Assembly: GCA_037447655.1 (NCBI GenBank)
Contig: JBBHKE010003001.1
Span: 1 to 16,746, forward strand
DNA from: Zygnema cylindricum
Lineage: Eukaryota > Streptophyta > Zygnematophyceae > Zygnematales > Zygnemataceae
DNA length: 16,746 nucleotides
Direction: 5' to 3'
Part shown: positions 1-8,805 of the stretch, one piece after another
Numbering within the stretch: position 1 is the first letter of the stretch
How the letters are laid out: each line of letters begins with the position of its first letter
The notes under the pieces: generated by a model
The model's database searches: none
What the model saw: the letters and a program-made list of their open reading frames with translations, nothing else
Told to the model about the DNA's origin: nothing
Translations under genes and position numbers: made by a program

Positions 1-950
1 GAGTTTGCGCTAACAAATATATTTGTAACAAACAATGTTTATTGTTCGCAGTCACAAAAAGAGGTAAAATAAACTCCAAACCATGTTTATACTACAAGTT
101 TGTGTTTGCGCTAACAACAATAGTGGTAACAAACACTTTATATTCTTAACGTTCACAAAAATAGTTAAAAAAAACCGTAAACCACGTTTTTAACACAAAT
201 TTGAGTTTGCGCTTACAAAGATATTTGTAATTAACAACGTATAATGTTTGCGGTCACAAAAAGAGGTAAAATAAAGTGCGAACCATGTTTATATTAAAGG
301 TTTGTGTTTGCGCTAACAACAATAGTGGTAACAAACTCTTTATATTGTTAACCCTCACAAAAATAGTTAAAAAAAACCCTAAACCATGTTTTTACACAAA
401 TTTCGAGTTTGCGCTAACAAAGATATTTGTAACAAATAACGTTTATTGTTTACAGTCACAAAAAAAGGTAAAATGAACATAAAATCATGTTTATAAAACA
501 AGTTTGTGTTTGCGCGAACAAGAATAGTGGCAACAAACTCTTTATACTGTTAAAGCTCACAAAATTAGTTTAAAAAAACCTCAAACCACGTTTTATGACA
601 AATTTGAGTTTGAGCTAACAAAGATATTTGTAACAAAAAAGGTTTATTCCTCGCGGTCACAAAAAGAGATAAAATAAATCTTGAACCATGTTTATAACAC
701 AAGTTTGTATTTGTGCTAACAACAATAGTGGTAAAAAACACTTTATATTGTTTATGTTCACAAAAATAGTTAAAAAAAAGGCTTAACCATGTTTATAACA
801 AAAAATTGAGTTTGCGCTTACATAGATATTTGTAAGAAACAACGTTTACTGTTCGCGCTCACAAAAAGAGGTAAAATAAACTCCGAACCATGTTGATAAC
901 ATAAATTTGTGTTTGCACTAACAAAAATTGTGGTAACTAACACTTTATAT

Positions 951-1796
951 TGTTAATGCTCAAAAAAATAGTTAAAAATAACCCTAAACCATGTTTCTAA
1001 CACAAATTTGAGTTTCCACTAACAAAGATATTTGTAACAAACAACGTATAATGTTCACGGTCAGAAAAGGAGGTAAAATAAACTCTGAACCATGTTGATA
1101 ACAAAAGTTTGTGTTTGCGCTAACAACAATATTGGTAACAAACACTTTTTATTGTTAACACTAAAAAAAATAGTAAAAAAAAACCCTAAACTATGTTTCT
1201 AACACAAATTTGAGTTTGCGCTAACAAATATATTTGTAACAAACAATGTTAATTGTTCGCGGTCACAAAAAGAGGTAAAATAAACTCCAAACCATGTTTA
1301 TACTACAAGTTTGTGTTTGCGCTAACAACAATAGTGGTAACAAATACTTTATATTGTTAACGCTCACAAAAATAGTTAGAAAAAACCCTAAACCATGTTT
1401 CTAACACAAATTTGAGTTTGCGCTAACATATATATTTGTAAGAAACAACGTTAATTGTTCGCAGTCACAAAAAGAGGTAAAATAAACTCCGAAACCATGT
1501 TGATAGCATAATTTTGTGTTTGCGCTAACTTCAACAGTGGTAACAAACACTTTATATTGTTAATGCTCACAAAAATAGTTAAAAATAACCCTAAACCATG
1601 TTTCTAACACAAAATTGAGTTTCCGCTTACAAAGATATTTGTAACAAACAACGTATAATGTTCATGGTCAGAAAAAGAGGTAAAATAAACTCCGAACCAT
1701 GTTGATAACAAAAGTTTGTGTTTGTGCTAACAACAATATTGGTAACAAACACTTTTTATCGTTAACACTCACAAAAATAGTAAAAAAATACCCGAC
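951..1796. repeat. Higher-order repeat within left array (607-bp step)
   Basis: Private variants recur at a distance of 607 bp, which is three dimers. The pair 'tgttaatgct' at 951 and 1558 is followed by the same 'aaaaataaccctaaacc'. The rare 'gagtttcc' at 1010 and 1617 is followed by 'acgtataatgttca', 'gttgataacaaaag' and 'caatattggtaac' in both copies. A longer 1.21-kb relation is also visible: bases 1-155 closely match 1212-1365 (both with 'tactacaag'), and 'aaaggtttattc' near 641 recurs near 1854. So groups of three to six dimers have been duplicated as blocks. Confidence 0.75.
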
Positions 1797-2276
1797 ACCA
1801 TGTTTCTAACACAAATTTGAGTTTGCGCTAACAAAGATATTTGTAACAAAAAAGGTTTATTCTTTGGGGTCACAAAAAGAGGTAGAATAAATCTTGAACC
1901 ATGTTTATAACACAAGTTTGTATTTGCGCTAACAACAATAGTGGTAAAAAACTCTTTATATTGTTAACGCTCACAATAATATTAAAAAAAAAAACTAAAC
2001 CATGTTTCTAACACAAATTTGAGTTTGCGCTAACAAAGATATTTCCAACAAACATCGTTTATTGGTTACAGTCTCAAAAAGAGGTAAAATAAACTCCGAA
2101 CCATGTTGATAACACAAGTTTGTGTTTGCGCTAACAATTATACTGGTAACAAACACTTTATATTGTTAACAATCACAAAAATAGTTAAAAAAACCCTAAA
2201 CCATGTTTCTAACACAAATCTGAGTTTGTGCTAACAAAGATATTTGTAACAAACAACCTTTAATGTTTGCTGTGAC

Positions 2277-2281
2277 AAAAT
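2277..2281. other. Target site duplication, left copy
   Basis: The bases 'aaaat' directly precede the 5' LTR. The satellite consensus at this point reads 'cacaaaaagagg', so the original target was probably AAAAA and this copy carries one change. The matching copy is 10083-10087. Confidence 0.65.
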
Positions 2282-3261
2282 TTTTGTTTTTAAAAGCTTT
2301 ATCTTCAGTAGATATAGCTGTGAGGGGAGATTTGTAACTTATAATATTTTTGGATCAAAGATTGGTGTAATACTTAACTGAAATAGTGTGATAGTAAAGA
2401 AGTTCCTCTAAGAGTATTTGTACGGTCACATAGACTCTTGTTAATGTTTCAGACTATGTAGGGAAAGCGGAATGGACTAGGACACGTGACATCTATCGGA
2501 CGAGTGAATTTGGGAAATCGGGTGGACGAAAAATGAATCGGACATCTAGGATTACAATTTTATAAGGTAAAATACTAGACATTGATTACAATCAAACTGA
2601 GGGCTGGAAATTAAGTGGGGACCATGGATGACGTGGTGCTTCGTAATCACCCCAAATATTCTAACAAAACATTCCACAAAGAGTTGGACACATCTAGAGT
2701 TGCTAACTAAGCAAGCCATTTTTGGTGTACGACTTCTATTTGTAAATACCTGATAGAACAGGATTTTGTTGCTATGTGGATTAGGAAATAGAGTTTCACT
2801 ATTTAGTTTTTAGGCTAGTTGCAGTTTGGTTTTTGGAAGTACCCGTGGTACAATGACGTACAGTTTTTGGTACCTTGTCACATTATAGTACAGTACTACA
2901 GTGCCAGATGTTATTTGCTGATTTGTTTGCTAGCAGTAGACACACTCTAAGAGTATAAGTTTAGGACTTAGTAAAATTGTTAAGTACTTAGTTTTGGGAT
3001 ATTCGGAATCTAAAAGGCAGTTTATGGGAAACTTGCAGGTCTTATATTTTATTTTAACTTAGTCAATTTGTCTGTAACTTTAACAGTTTACGTGTGTGTG
3101 TAGTGATTATCTTGTATGTTGAATTCTGAGTAAATTTGACTTGTGAGTCAGTTTTTACAGTGTGACAAAGATCAATGCCTACTAGGATTTCTTGTTAGCT
3201 TCTGCTTAAGTATGTCTACTTCTACAACTAGTGCTGCAGCACCAGTTGTCATAGACCAACA
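2282..3261 (+). repeat. 5' LTR (980 bp)
   Basis: A direct repeat of 9111-10082. The 3' copy starts with TGTTG; this one reads TTTTG, best explained by one substitution. It ends in CAACA (3257-3261), the inverse of TGTTG, as in Ty1/copia elements. Relative to the 3' LTR it has about 15 extra bases near 2792-2806. The best-conserved blocks are 2613-2641 (with TGACGTGG) and the region around 2830-2860 (GTACCcgtGGTAC, a short dyad). Weak TATA-like motifs occur at 2561 and 2954, and I cannot decide between them. The last 50 bases (3212-3261) are coding in the Gag frame. Confidence 0.92.
2629..2636 (+). promoter_or_regulatory. ACGT-core motif in 5' LTR
   Basis: TGACGTGG, a bZIP-type ACGT motif, lies in a 29-bp block (2613-2641) that is identical in the 3' LTR although the flanks differ. 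It is a plausible enhancer site of the LTR promoter. The assignment rests only on motif and conservation. Confidence 0.35.
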
Positions 3262-4105
3262 GGTTATGGGTGTGTCAATAAGAATCCATGTCTTTAATGG
3301 CCAGAAGTATGCTAACTGGGTGGAAATGGTTGAGTCTTATTTTGAAACTGCAAGCTTATTCAACATTTTGGATGGATCATTTGATGAAGCTGATCGAACT
3401 TGGGCGAAAAAGAATTCGCAGTCTCGGAACACTCTCAAATTGTGTCTCTCGGAGAATATGGTATTGTCAAGAATCAAAATGAAGAAAGCGATTGACATCT
3501 GGAAATTGCTGAAATCGTCTTATGAAAAAGCAAATGTTCAAGAAGAACTTTAGTTGGCAAGAAAAATCTAGGACTACAAATACTCGGGGGGAACAATGGC
3601 TGAGTATACAAATAACTTTTGAGCTCTCATCGACTCTCATGGTTGTGCCGGTGGGAGTTTTCTTGAGTTTCAGTAAGCGCCTCTGATTATTAAGGGTTTT
3701 CGAAACAGTATAAAGGATGCATCTGCTAAATTGAAAAAGAATGATAGGTCTAGTTGGACACTTCAACTAGTTATCAATATTATCTTAGTGGAAGAGTCTA
3801 CATCTAAGATGCTTAATTGAGAAAAGCAAGTTGAGGCTTTTAACAAAGATTATGACAGAAAAGGACAGTCTAATCCACAGAAAATCTAGTTTAATCAGCA
3901 ATCGAATCAGTTTAATCAGAATCAAGGTCAATTCAAACAGTATTATCAAGGGCAGAATAGTAGATCTTTCACTACTTGTTTTTATTGTTTAGAAAAGGGT
4001 CATGGGTAAAGGTACTGTCCTAAGCTCAAAAAGGCGAATAAAACAAGTTTATATTGGCCAGGATGGCAACAAAGTCAGTTTAATCAGAGCTTTTCCTGTA
4101 ATCAG
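3212..4105 (+). pseudogene. gag: Copia-type Gag, broken by stop codons
   Basis: Structural capsid/nucleocapsid region. The first ATG (3212) lies inside the 5' LTR; an alternative start is the ATG at 3266 within the primer site. The frame is open for 113 codons and contains FNGQKYANW, typical of the N-terminal part of copia Gag, followed by the helical stretch with DRTWAKKNSQSRNTLKL. It then meets in-frame stops at 3551, 3569, 3620, 3674, 3818, 3887 and 4007, but no frameshift. A Q/N-rich linker follows (about 3893-3960). The zinc knuckle CX2CX4HX4C (Cys codons 3977, 3986 and 4016, His 4001) is interrupted by the stop at 4007. The frame passes directly into protease, so Gag and Pol formed one polyprotein. 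The copy is non-functional. Confidence 0.88.
3262..3270 (+). other. Primer binding site, half-tRNA initiator-Met type
   Basis: GGTTATGGG begins at the base after the LTR-terminal CAACA. It is complementary to CCCAUAACC in the anticodon loop of initiator tRNA-Met. Drosophila copia is known to prime from a cleaved half of this tRNA at a site that starts with the same nine bases. The match stops after nine bases here (then TGTGTC), perhaps through decay. The usual plant site TGGTATCAGAGC, complementary to the tRNA 3' end, is absent. The site lies in frame inside the Gag coding sequence and contains an ATG (3266-3268). Confidence 0.7.
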
Positions 4106-5566
4106 TTGCAAAACAACTCTTTGTTTTCTTCATCTGTAATTCAGGAGGATAAGTCTATAACCTTCAATGACCAGGATGATTCAGAGCTATTTGCAATGGC
4201 GGCAGCAATGGAGGGCTTAAAGGACGCCGGTAGGATCATGGATACTGGGGCATCGGCCCACATGTGTTGGAACAAAGGACTCTTTACTGATCTCAAATCC
4301 ACACCTGCAAGGAACATCTACTATGCTTGTGGCATGAGTAATCACACTTTTGCTCAGGGTGATGTGTCTTTGCTAGTAGACATAGGAGGAAAGTCAGTTG
4401 AAAGGACTATACACAATGTCTTATATGTACTGGATTTAAAAAAAAAATTATTTTGTACTTCTCTAGTAGAGAGCAAAGGATTTGAGGTGAGCCTTAAGGG
4501 CGGTAGGCAGGTTGTAAGCAAGCTGGAGAAGGTGGCAGTCACAAGAACTAGGGTTGAGAGCAAAATGTATCGTATGGATATGGTTGATACAAAAAAATAT
4601 GTTCTGTATTCAAGTGTTATGTCTGAAAATGAATTATGCCATATAAGACTAGGTCATCTTCACTATGACAGCTTGCAGAAAATGGTTAATTCAGGTAAAA
4701 TAGAGGGTGTTTCTCTTACTAAGCAGTCAGTTAAAACATGTGATGGCTGCTCACTAGGAAAGATTTACAAGTTACCGTTCCCACAAGAATTGGAACATCG
4801 GTCTACAAAGATTTTGCAGCTTATACATTCTGATGTTTTGGGACCATCTCAGGTGCCATCTGCTTGGGGGGTCAAGTTTATGGTGACATTTACAGATGAT
4901 TTCTCCGGGTTCACAAAGGTGTATTTCATTAAAGAAAAGAGTGAAGTGTTCGGACACTTCAAACACTATAAGGCTTGGGCGGAAAAATTGCATGGTACTC
5001 CGATTTTGGAGCTCAGATCGGATAATGGAGGAGAGTATATATCAAATGAGTTTGACAAATTTCTTTTGGATGAGGGTATCAGTTGCCAGCTCACGGTCCC
5101 TTACACACCACAACAAAATGGTGTCTCAGAAAGACTAAATAGAACTATTGCAAAGAGTGCTAGATCTATGTTAGCAGACAGAAATGTTGATATAAAATTT
5201 TGGGCTGAGGCCCTCAATTGTGTTGTTTACATTAAAAATAGGATAGGATCCAGGTCAGTTAGCACTACATGTTTTGAGATATGGACATGTGGAAAACCAA
5301 ATGTTAGTCATTTCAAAGTATACGGAAGTAAATGCTTTATTTTGGACACCTCTCTGAATACTTGGAAATTGGAACCGAAAGGTTTGCCAAGTATTCTAGT
5401 AGGGTATGATGAAAATTCCAAGGGATATAGAGTATATGGTTTAGATAAGAAAAAGATAGTAGTTTCGAGAAATATAATTCTGAAAGATGAAGATGAATCT
5501 GGCAGATCTTTTTACTATGATAGAAAATCAGGCAGCAGAAAAGTCACACGATTATGTTATATTTAA
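4106..5566 (+). pseudogene. pol: Gag-Pol segment: protease and integrase, uninterrupted
   Basis: The same frame as Gag, open from 4010 to the stop at 5564. The protease aspartate motif DTGASAHM begins at 4241 (residue 46 counted from 4106). A GAG-pre-integrase HHCC zinc finger follows: His codons at 4640 and 4655, Cys at 4739 and 4748. The integrase core has D (4832, HSD), D (5021, SDNGGEY) and E (5129, VSERLNRT), giving the D,D35E spacing, and is preceded by TDDFSGFT. The GKP...HFKVYG region closes the integrase. Expected role: polyprotein cleavage and insertion of the cDNA with 5-bp target duplication. All catalytic residues are present, unlike in the flanking domains. It has no start codon or promoter of its own, so it is a preserved fragment of a dead polyprotein. 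The stop at 5564 follows a frameshift. Confidence 0.9.
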
Positions 5567-5792
5567 CACGCAGAAGACACTATATTTTCCTGCTGTTCAG
5601 CAACAGATTGCGGAACAACTTTCTTTTGATCCTCAAGTTCCTCTTACACCTCAGATGGAGCAAACTGAACAGCTCCAAGATCAAACAGAACAAGTGACCA
5701 GACATGCTAAGAATGTAAGACTTCCATAAGTCTCCGCCTCAAAATTTCCGGAGGAAGGAGATCAAGCAACCGCCTTCAGTTAAGTTCCCACT
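5567..5792 (+). pseudogene. Integrase-RT linker, frameshifted
   Basis: The variable linker between integrase and reverse transcriptase. Reading moves to another frame, open from about 5487 to 5726 and rich in Gln/Glu (EQTEQLQDQTEQ), with stop 5727. The following bases make better sense in a third frame (RRKEIKQPPS), resembling the basic, proline-containing stretch that usually precedes copia RT. From about 5792 the original frame resumes. So at least two shifts lie in this short stretch. Their exact positions cannot be fixed without an intact relative. Confidence 0.6.
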
Positions 5793-7301
5793 TTGCTTAT
5801 TCTGCTAACCCGAGAGAACCTCAGACTATCTGAGAAGCCCTCTCTTCACCTGAAAAAAAATCAGTCGATAGAGGCGGCAAATGATGCAATAATGTCCATC
5901 ATGCAAGCTCAAACATGGGAGCTGGTTGATCTCCCTTCAAACCGGAAAGCCATCCGCAGCAAATGGGTATTCAAACTAAAGTTTAACCCGGATGGCACCA
6001 TTGAGAGATTACAAGGCCAGACTGGTGGCCAAAGGTTACAATCAGAAAGAAGGAATCGACTTTGAGGAGACCTTCTCTCTAGTGGTAAGGTTTCTACTAT
6101 CAGGATTCTTTTAAGTTTAGCAGCAATTGAAAATATGGAAGTGCATCAAATGGATATAAAGATAACTTTCCTTCATGGAGAGCTAGAAGAAACTATTTAT
6201 ATGCAGCAACCAAAGATGTATGTAGAAAAAGGAAAAGAAAAAATAGTATGCAAATTGATGAAATCGTTGCATGGGCTGAAATAGGCCTCTAGACAATAGA
6301 ACCTAAAATTAGATGAGTTCTTCACCATATTAGGCTTTAAGAGGATTAGTTCTGATCACTCTGTGTATCTTTTGCAAGGGGAGGATGGTGTATTGTATGT
6401 TGCTGTGTATGTAGATGATTTGCTATTAATCAGCAAATCTTTGGATGAAATAAATCGTATAAAAAGAGCCTTGAAGTCCAAATTTGAGATGAAAGACCTC
6501 AACGAGGCCAAATACATCATAGGGATACAAGTAGAGAGAAACACAAATGAGAGACAGATTATGCTAACTCAAAAAGAGGCTATAGGTTCCATGCTTGAAA
6601 AATTTGATATGAAAGAAGCTAAAGGGTGTGTTACTCCACAGGAATACAGATAGAAGTTAGAGGGAGTTAATTCAGATTCAGGCATTGTAGTTGATGATAG
6701 TCTACAGTCAGGGGAGGAAGAATTCATGGCCTCAAAACCATATAGACAAGTAGTTGGCAGTCTCATCTATTTCATGAACTGCACGAAGAAGGATGTGGCA
6801 ACTGCTGTTGGAGCTCTGAGTAGAAGTCTGCAGAATCCAAAAAGGTCAGAATGGGAAGCTACAAAGAGAGTTCTAAGGTATATGGCAAGGACCTAGAATC
6901 TCAAACTTGTCCTCGGAGGAGGAGAAATCAAACTGCAAACTTGGAGCGACACAAGCTATGGTGATATGCCCAGCAGGAAATAAACTACTGGTTTTGTCTT
7001 CCAAATTGGAAACGAAACTTGCTGTTGGAGCAGCAAACTTCAAAAGGTCACCGCCCAATCAACTATGGAGTCAGAATACATGGCAACAAGTTCTGCCCTC
7101 AAGGAACTTTTATGGGTAAAGGCACTTTTGCAGGAACTGGGACACATGCAAACTGGTCCTCAAGTCATCTAGTGTGACAACCAAGCAGCTATTGCCATCG
7201 CCTCCAATCCCAGTCACCACTTCAAAACTAAACACATGGATGTGAGATTGCATTTTGTCTAGGAAAAGGTGTTGGCAAAGGTCATCAAATTAACCAGATG
7301 A
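5793..7301 (+). pseudogene. pol: Reverse transcriptase and RNase H, broken
   Basis: Copia-type RT begins with TWELVDLPSNRKAIRSKWVFK. Catalytic aspartates are visible in MDIK (6153) and in YVDD (6414-6419). RNase H motifs follow: WSDTSYGD (from 6942), TMESEYMA (7062), CDNQAA (7173 on) and KTKHMD (7230 on). The frame changes at the A8 run 5853-5860, at 6009-6013 (one extra T) and at 6091-6096 (one base lost). In-frame stops lie at 5831, 6282, 6297, 6651, 6894, 6981, 7170 and 7260; the last stop (7299) is near the expected C-terminus. The stops at 6282 and 6297 replace the conserved Gln and Trp of the GLKQASRxW motif. Identity is certain, but no RT protein could be made. Confidence 0.9.
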
Positions 7302-7499
7302 AAACATGGTTGCACACATGTTAACTTAAGCCCTATGTCATGCCACATGTCGTCGGCCATTTCAATCGTTTATATTTAAGCGTTAAGAGGGTCAGCCGCT
7401 ACACTTATTTGAATTTAGGTGTTATTTGGGTTTACAAGACCGGACAAACCTACATTTTGCGTTTGAGTCAACCGTACATTTTTACATCGCCGTACGTGT

Positions 7500-7850
7500 C
7501 GACCGTACCTATGTATTTTCGACCGTACGACCTATATTTCCCGCAATTCGCGTGATGAGGATTTGGACCATACCCGCGGTCCTGCCGTACGACATATATT
7601 TTCCGCGATTTCCGTCAACGGTGGATTTGATTATTTCGCGTCGACCGTATGACTTACGTTGACTGAAATTCCCGCGGCGACAACTTACGGTACCATAGAT
7701 ATCTTACGCGATTTCCGCCGACGGTGGATTCGATTATTCTACGTCGACCGTACAACTTACATTACCCGGAATTCTCGCGACTACAAATTGGACCGTACCT
7801 GCTTTCATTTTCCGGATTATTCGCCAACGACCTGTTTTCGAATTCTCGGC
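7500..7850 (+). repeat. Degenerate tandem repeat of about 103 bp in the 3' internal region
   Basis: The block 'cgcgatttccgtcaacgg...' (about 7604-7690) recurs diverged as 'cgcgatttccgccgacgg...' (about 7707-7795). CGACCGTA occurs at 7642 and 7745, 103 bp apart. An earlier, more diverged copy begins at 7520 (CGACCGTACGAC, then 'cccgcaattcgcg'). Further GACCGTAC or CCGTAC motifs occur at 7472, 7490, 7501, 7585 and 7791. It is unrelated to the surrounding 201-bp satellite. Confidence 0.7.
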
Positions 7851-8135
7851 AGTACCAATAATCTAATGTACCTACATCTCCCAAAATTCCGAACGACGAC
7901 AAATTTGACCGTTTCGAGCGAAAGAGCATCTCGATCGTCGATGCGAAGATATACAATTTCGAAAGGAGACATCTCTAGACCGTTGACGCGTGTGAAAGAC
8001 AAAGCGACTGTCAGTTCTGACGAAGCGACGTCATTGGACCATTTTAAGTCGTGAACCATTTGGAGGTTCATGCATTCACATGTAGATAGGAAGGGTTTTA
8101 ATCCGTAGGTTATAGATTCTGTAACGTAGGGCATG

Positions 8136-8163
8136 GGATTTCGGCCTCCTATTGGCCGAATCC
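8136..8163 (+). other. Hairpin (10-bp stem, 1-nt bulge, 7-nt loop)
   Basis: GGATT-t-CGGCC at 8136-8146 pairs with GGCCGAATCC at 8154-8163. The function is unknown. There is no U-tract or other sign of a terminator. Confidence 0.55.
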
Positions 8164-8256
8164 AAACTAGACGCAAATACTTACACAGCACGTTGTACTC
8201 TTATTGGCGTGTTTTCACTAGGCGTAGTTTTGGTTACTTAGTACATTTCGGATCAT

Positions 8257-8285
8257 TTCCTGCACACAATTTTCAAGTGCAGGAA
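8257..8285 (+). other. Hairpin (9-bp perfect stem, 11-nt loop)
   Basis: TTCCTGCAC at 8257-8265 pairs with GTGCAGGAA at 8277-8285. It lies 94 bp after the previous hairpin, just before a T-run ending in CAG. The function is unknown. Confidence 0.55.
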
Positions 8286-8797
8286 TTATTCATTTTATTT
8301 TTTTTTCAGTATTGAGGATTTTCTGCAGCCATCTTTTTATTTGTAAAATTGTCCGGACAGCTTAGAGGCGATTTTCTGCCTTTGCGTGAAGCGTCTAGTT
8401 TTTTATTACATTATCAATATCTTGTAAAGCCTTACATATTAATCTATACGGCTTCGGCCAAGACCTACACGGTTTCCTTTCACTTTTCTCGTCCTTATGA
8501 GTGGATTTCGACCGCGATCTCACAACACAAACTTCTTTCCCCAGCTGTGGCTGAATTTTAATTAGTGTGGAAGTTGCATGTTGGGATTATTGATTTGTTG
8601 TTTTATTGCTTGAGATTGTGTATTTAATTCTATTTGGCTTATGCGCATCTTTTGAGTTTGGCTATCTCAAACTTCATAAGTGTCGGGCATACTGCAATTT
8701 CAGTTTTTATTTATCTTTCTCGGTTGTTTATGTTTTGATTCATTTTATTTGTGTATGAATTCAGATTATTCTTCATAAAGATAACTCCTGCAAGGAA

Positions 8798-8805
8798 TAT
8801 AAATA
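8798..8805 (+). promoter_or_regulatory. TATAAATA motif upstream of the 3' LTR
   Basis: A perfect TATAAATA, flanked by a GC-richer segment (ACCGTGGGGCG), stands 313 bp before the 3' LTR. In a host gene this would be a good TATA box. Here it may be chance in AT-rich DNA or a remnant of captured promoter sequence. Confidence 0.2.

Larger units (their letters stand above)
1..2281. repeat. Satellite array, left block (about 201-bp A/B dimers)
   Basis: Tandem repeat with a unit of about 201 bp, built of two related halves of about 100 bp. Half A carries 'caaatttgagtttgcgctaa' and then 'gatatttgtaac'. Half B carries 'caagtttgtgtttgcgctaa' and then 'aatagtggtaac'. A halves start near 182, 384, 585, 786, 988, 1191, 1393, 1594, 1797, 2000 and 2200, and B halves lie midway between. 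The array enters already inside an A half, so it extends beyond the window. Both halves share TTTGCGCTAACAA and a 'cacaaaaa' block, so the dimer arose by duplication and divergence of an older 100-bp unit. The last A half is cut at 2281 by the retrotransposon. No gene is visible; short open frames here follow from the repeat period. Confidence 0.96.

Noticed and set aside
276-476. Plus-strand open frame of 66 codons in the left satellite
   Set aside because: It lies wholly inside satellite dimers and is explained by the repeat; it has no coding features.
1-2281. CRISPR array
   Set aside because: Repeats are about 100/201 bp, contiguous and diverged, without unique spacers. The window is eukaryotic.
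2561-2959. TATA boxes of the LTR promoter at 2561 and 2954
   Set aside because: Both are weak (TATAAG) in AT-rich DNA, and nothing in the sequence decides which, if either, is used, so they are not called as features.
2282-3261. Reading the direct repeat as LTR plus a piece of internal sequence (tandem element)
   Set aside because: The repeat ends exactly at CAACA in both copies, the inverse of the TGTTG start. It is followed by a primer site on one side and by satellite on the other, so the Gag start is truly inside the LTR.
7659-8191. Possible env-like or accessory gene (131 codons plus strand, 124 codons minus strand)
   Set aside because: The frames overlap on opposite strands, the plus one has no ATG start, part of it is the 103-bp tandem repeat, and no domain, signal peptide or membrane segment is visible.
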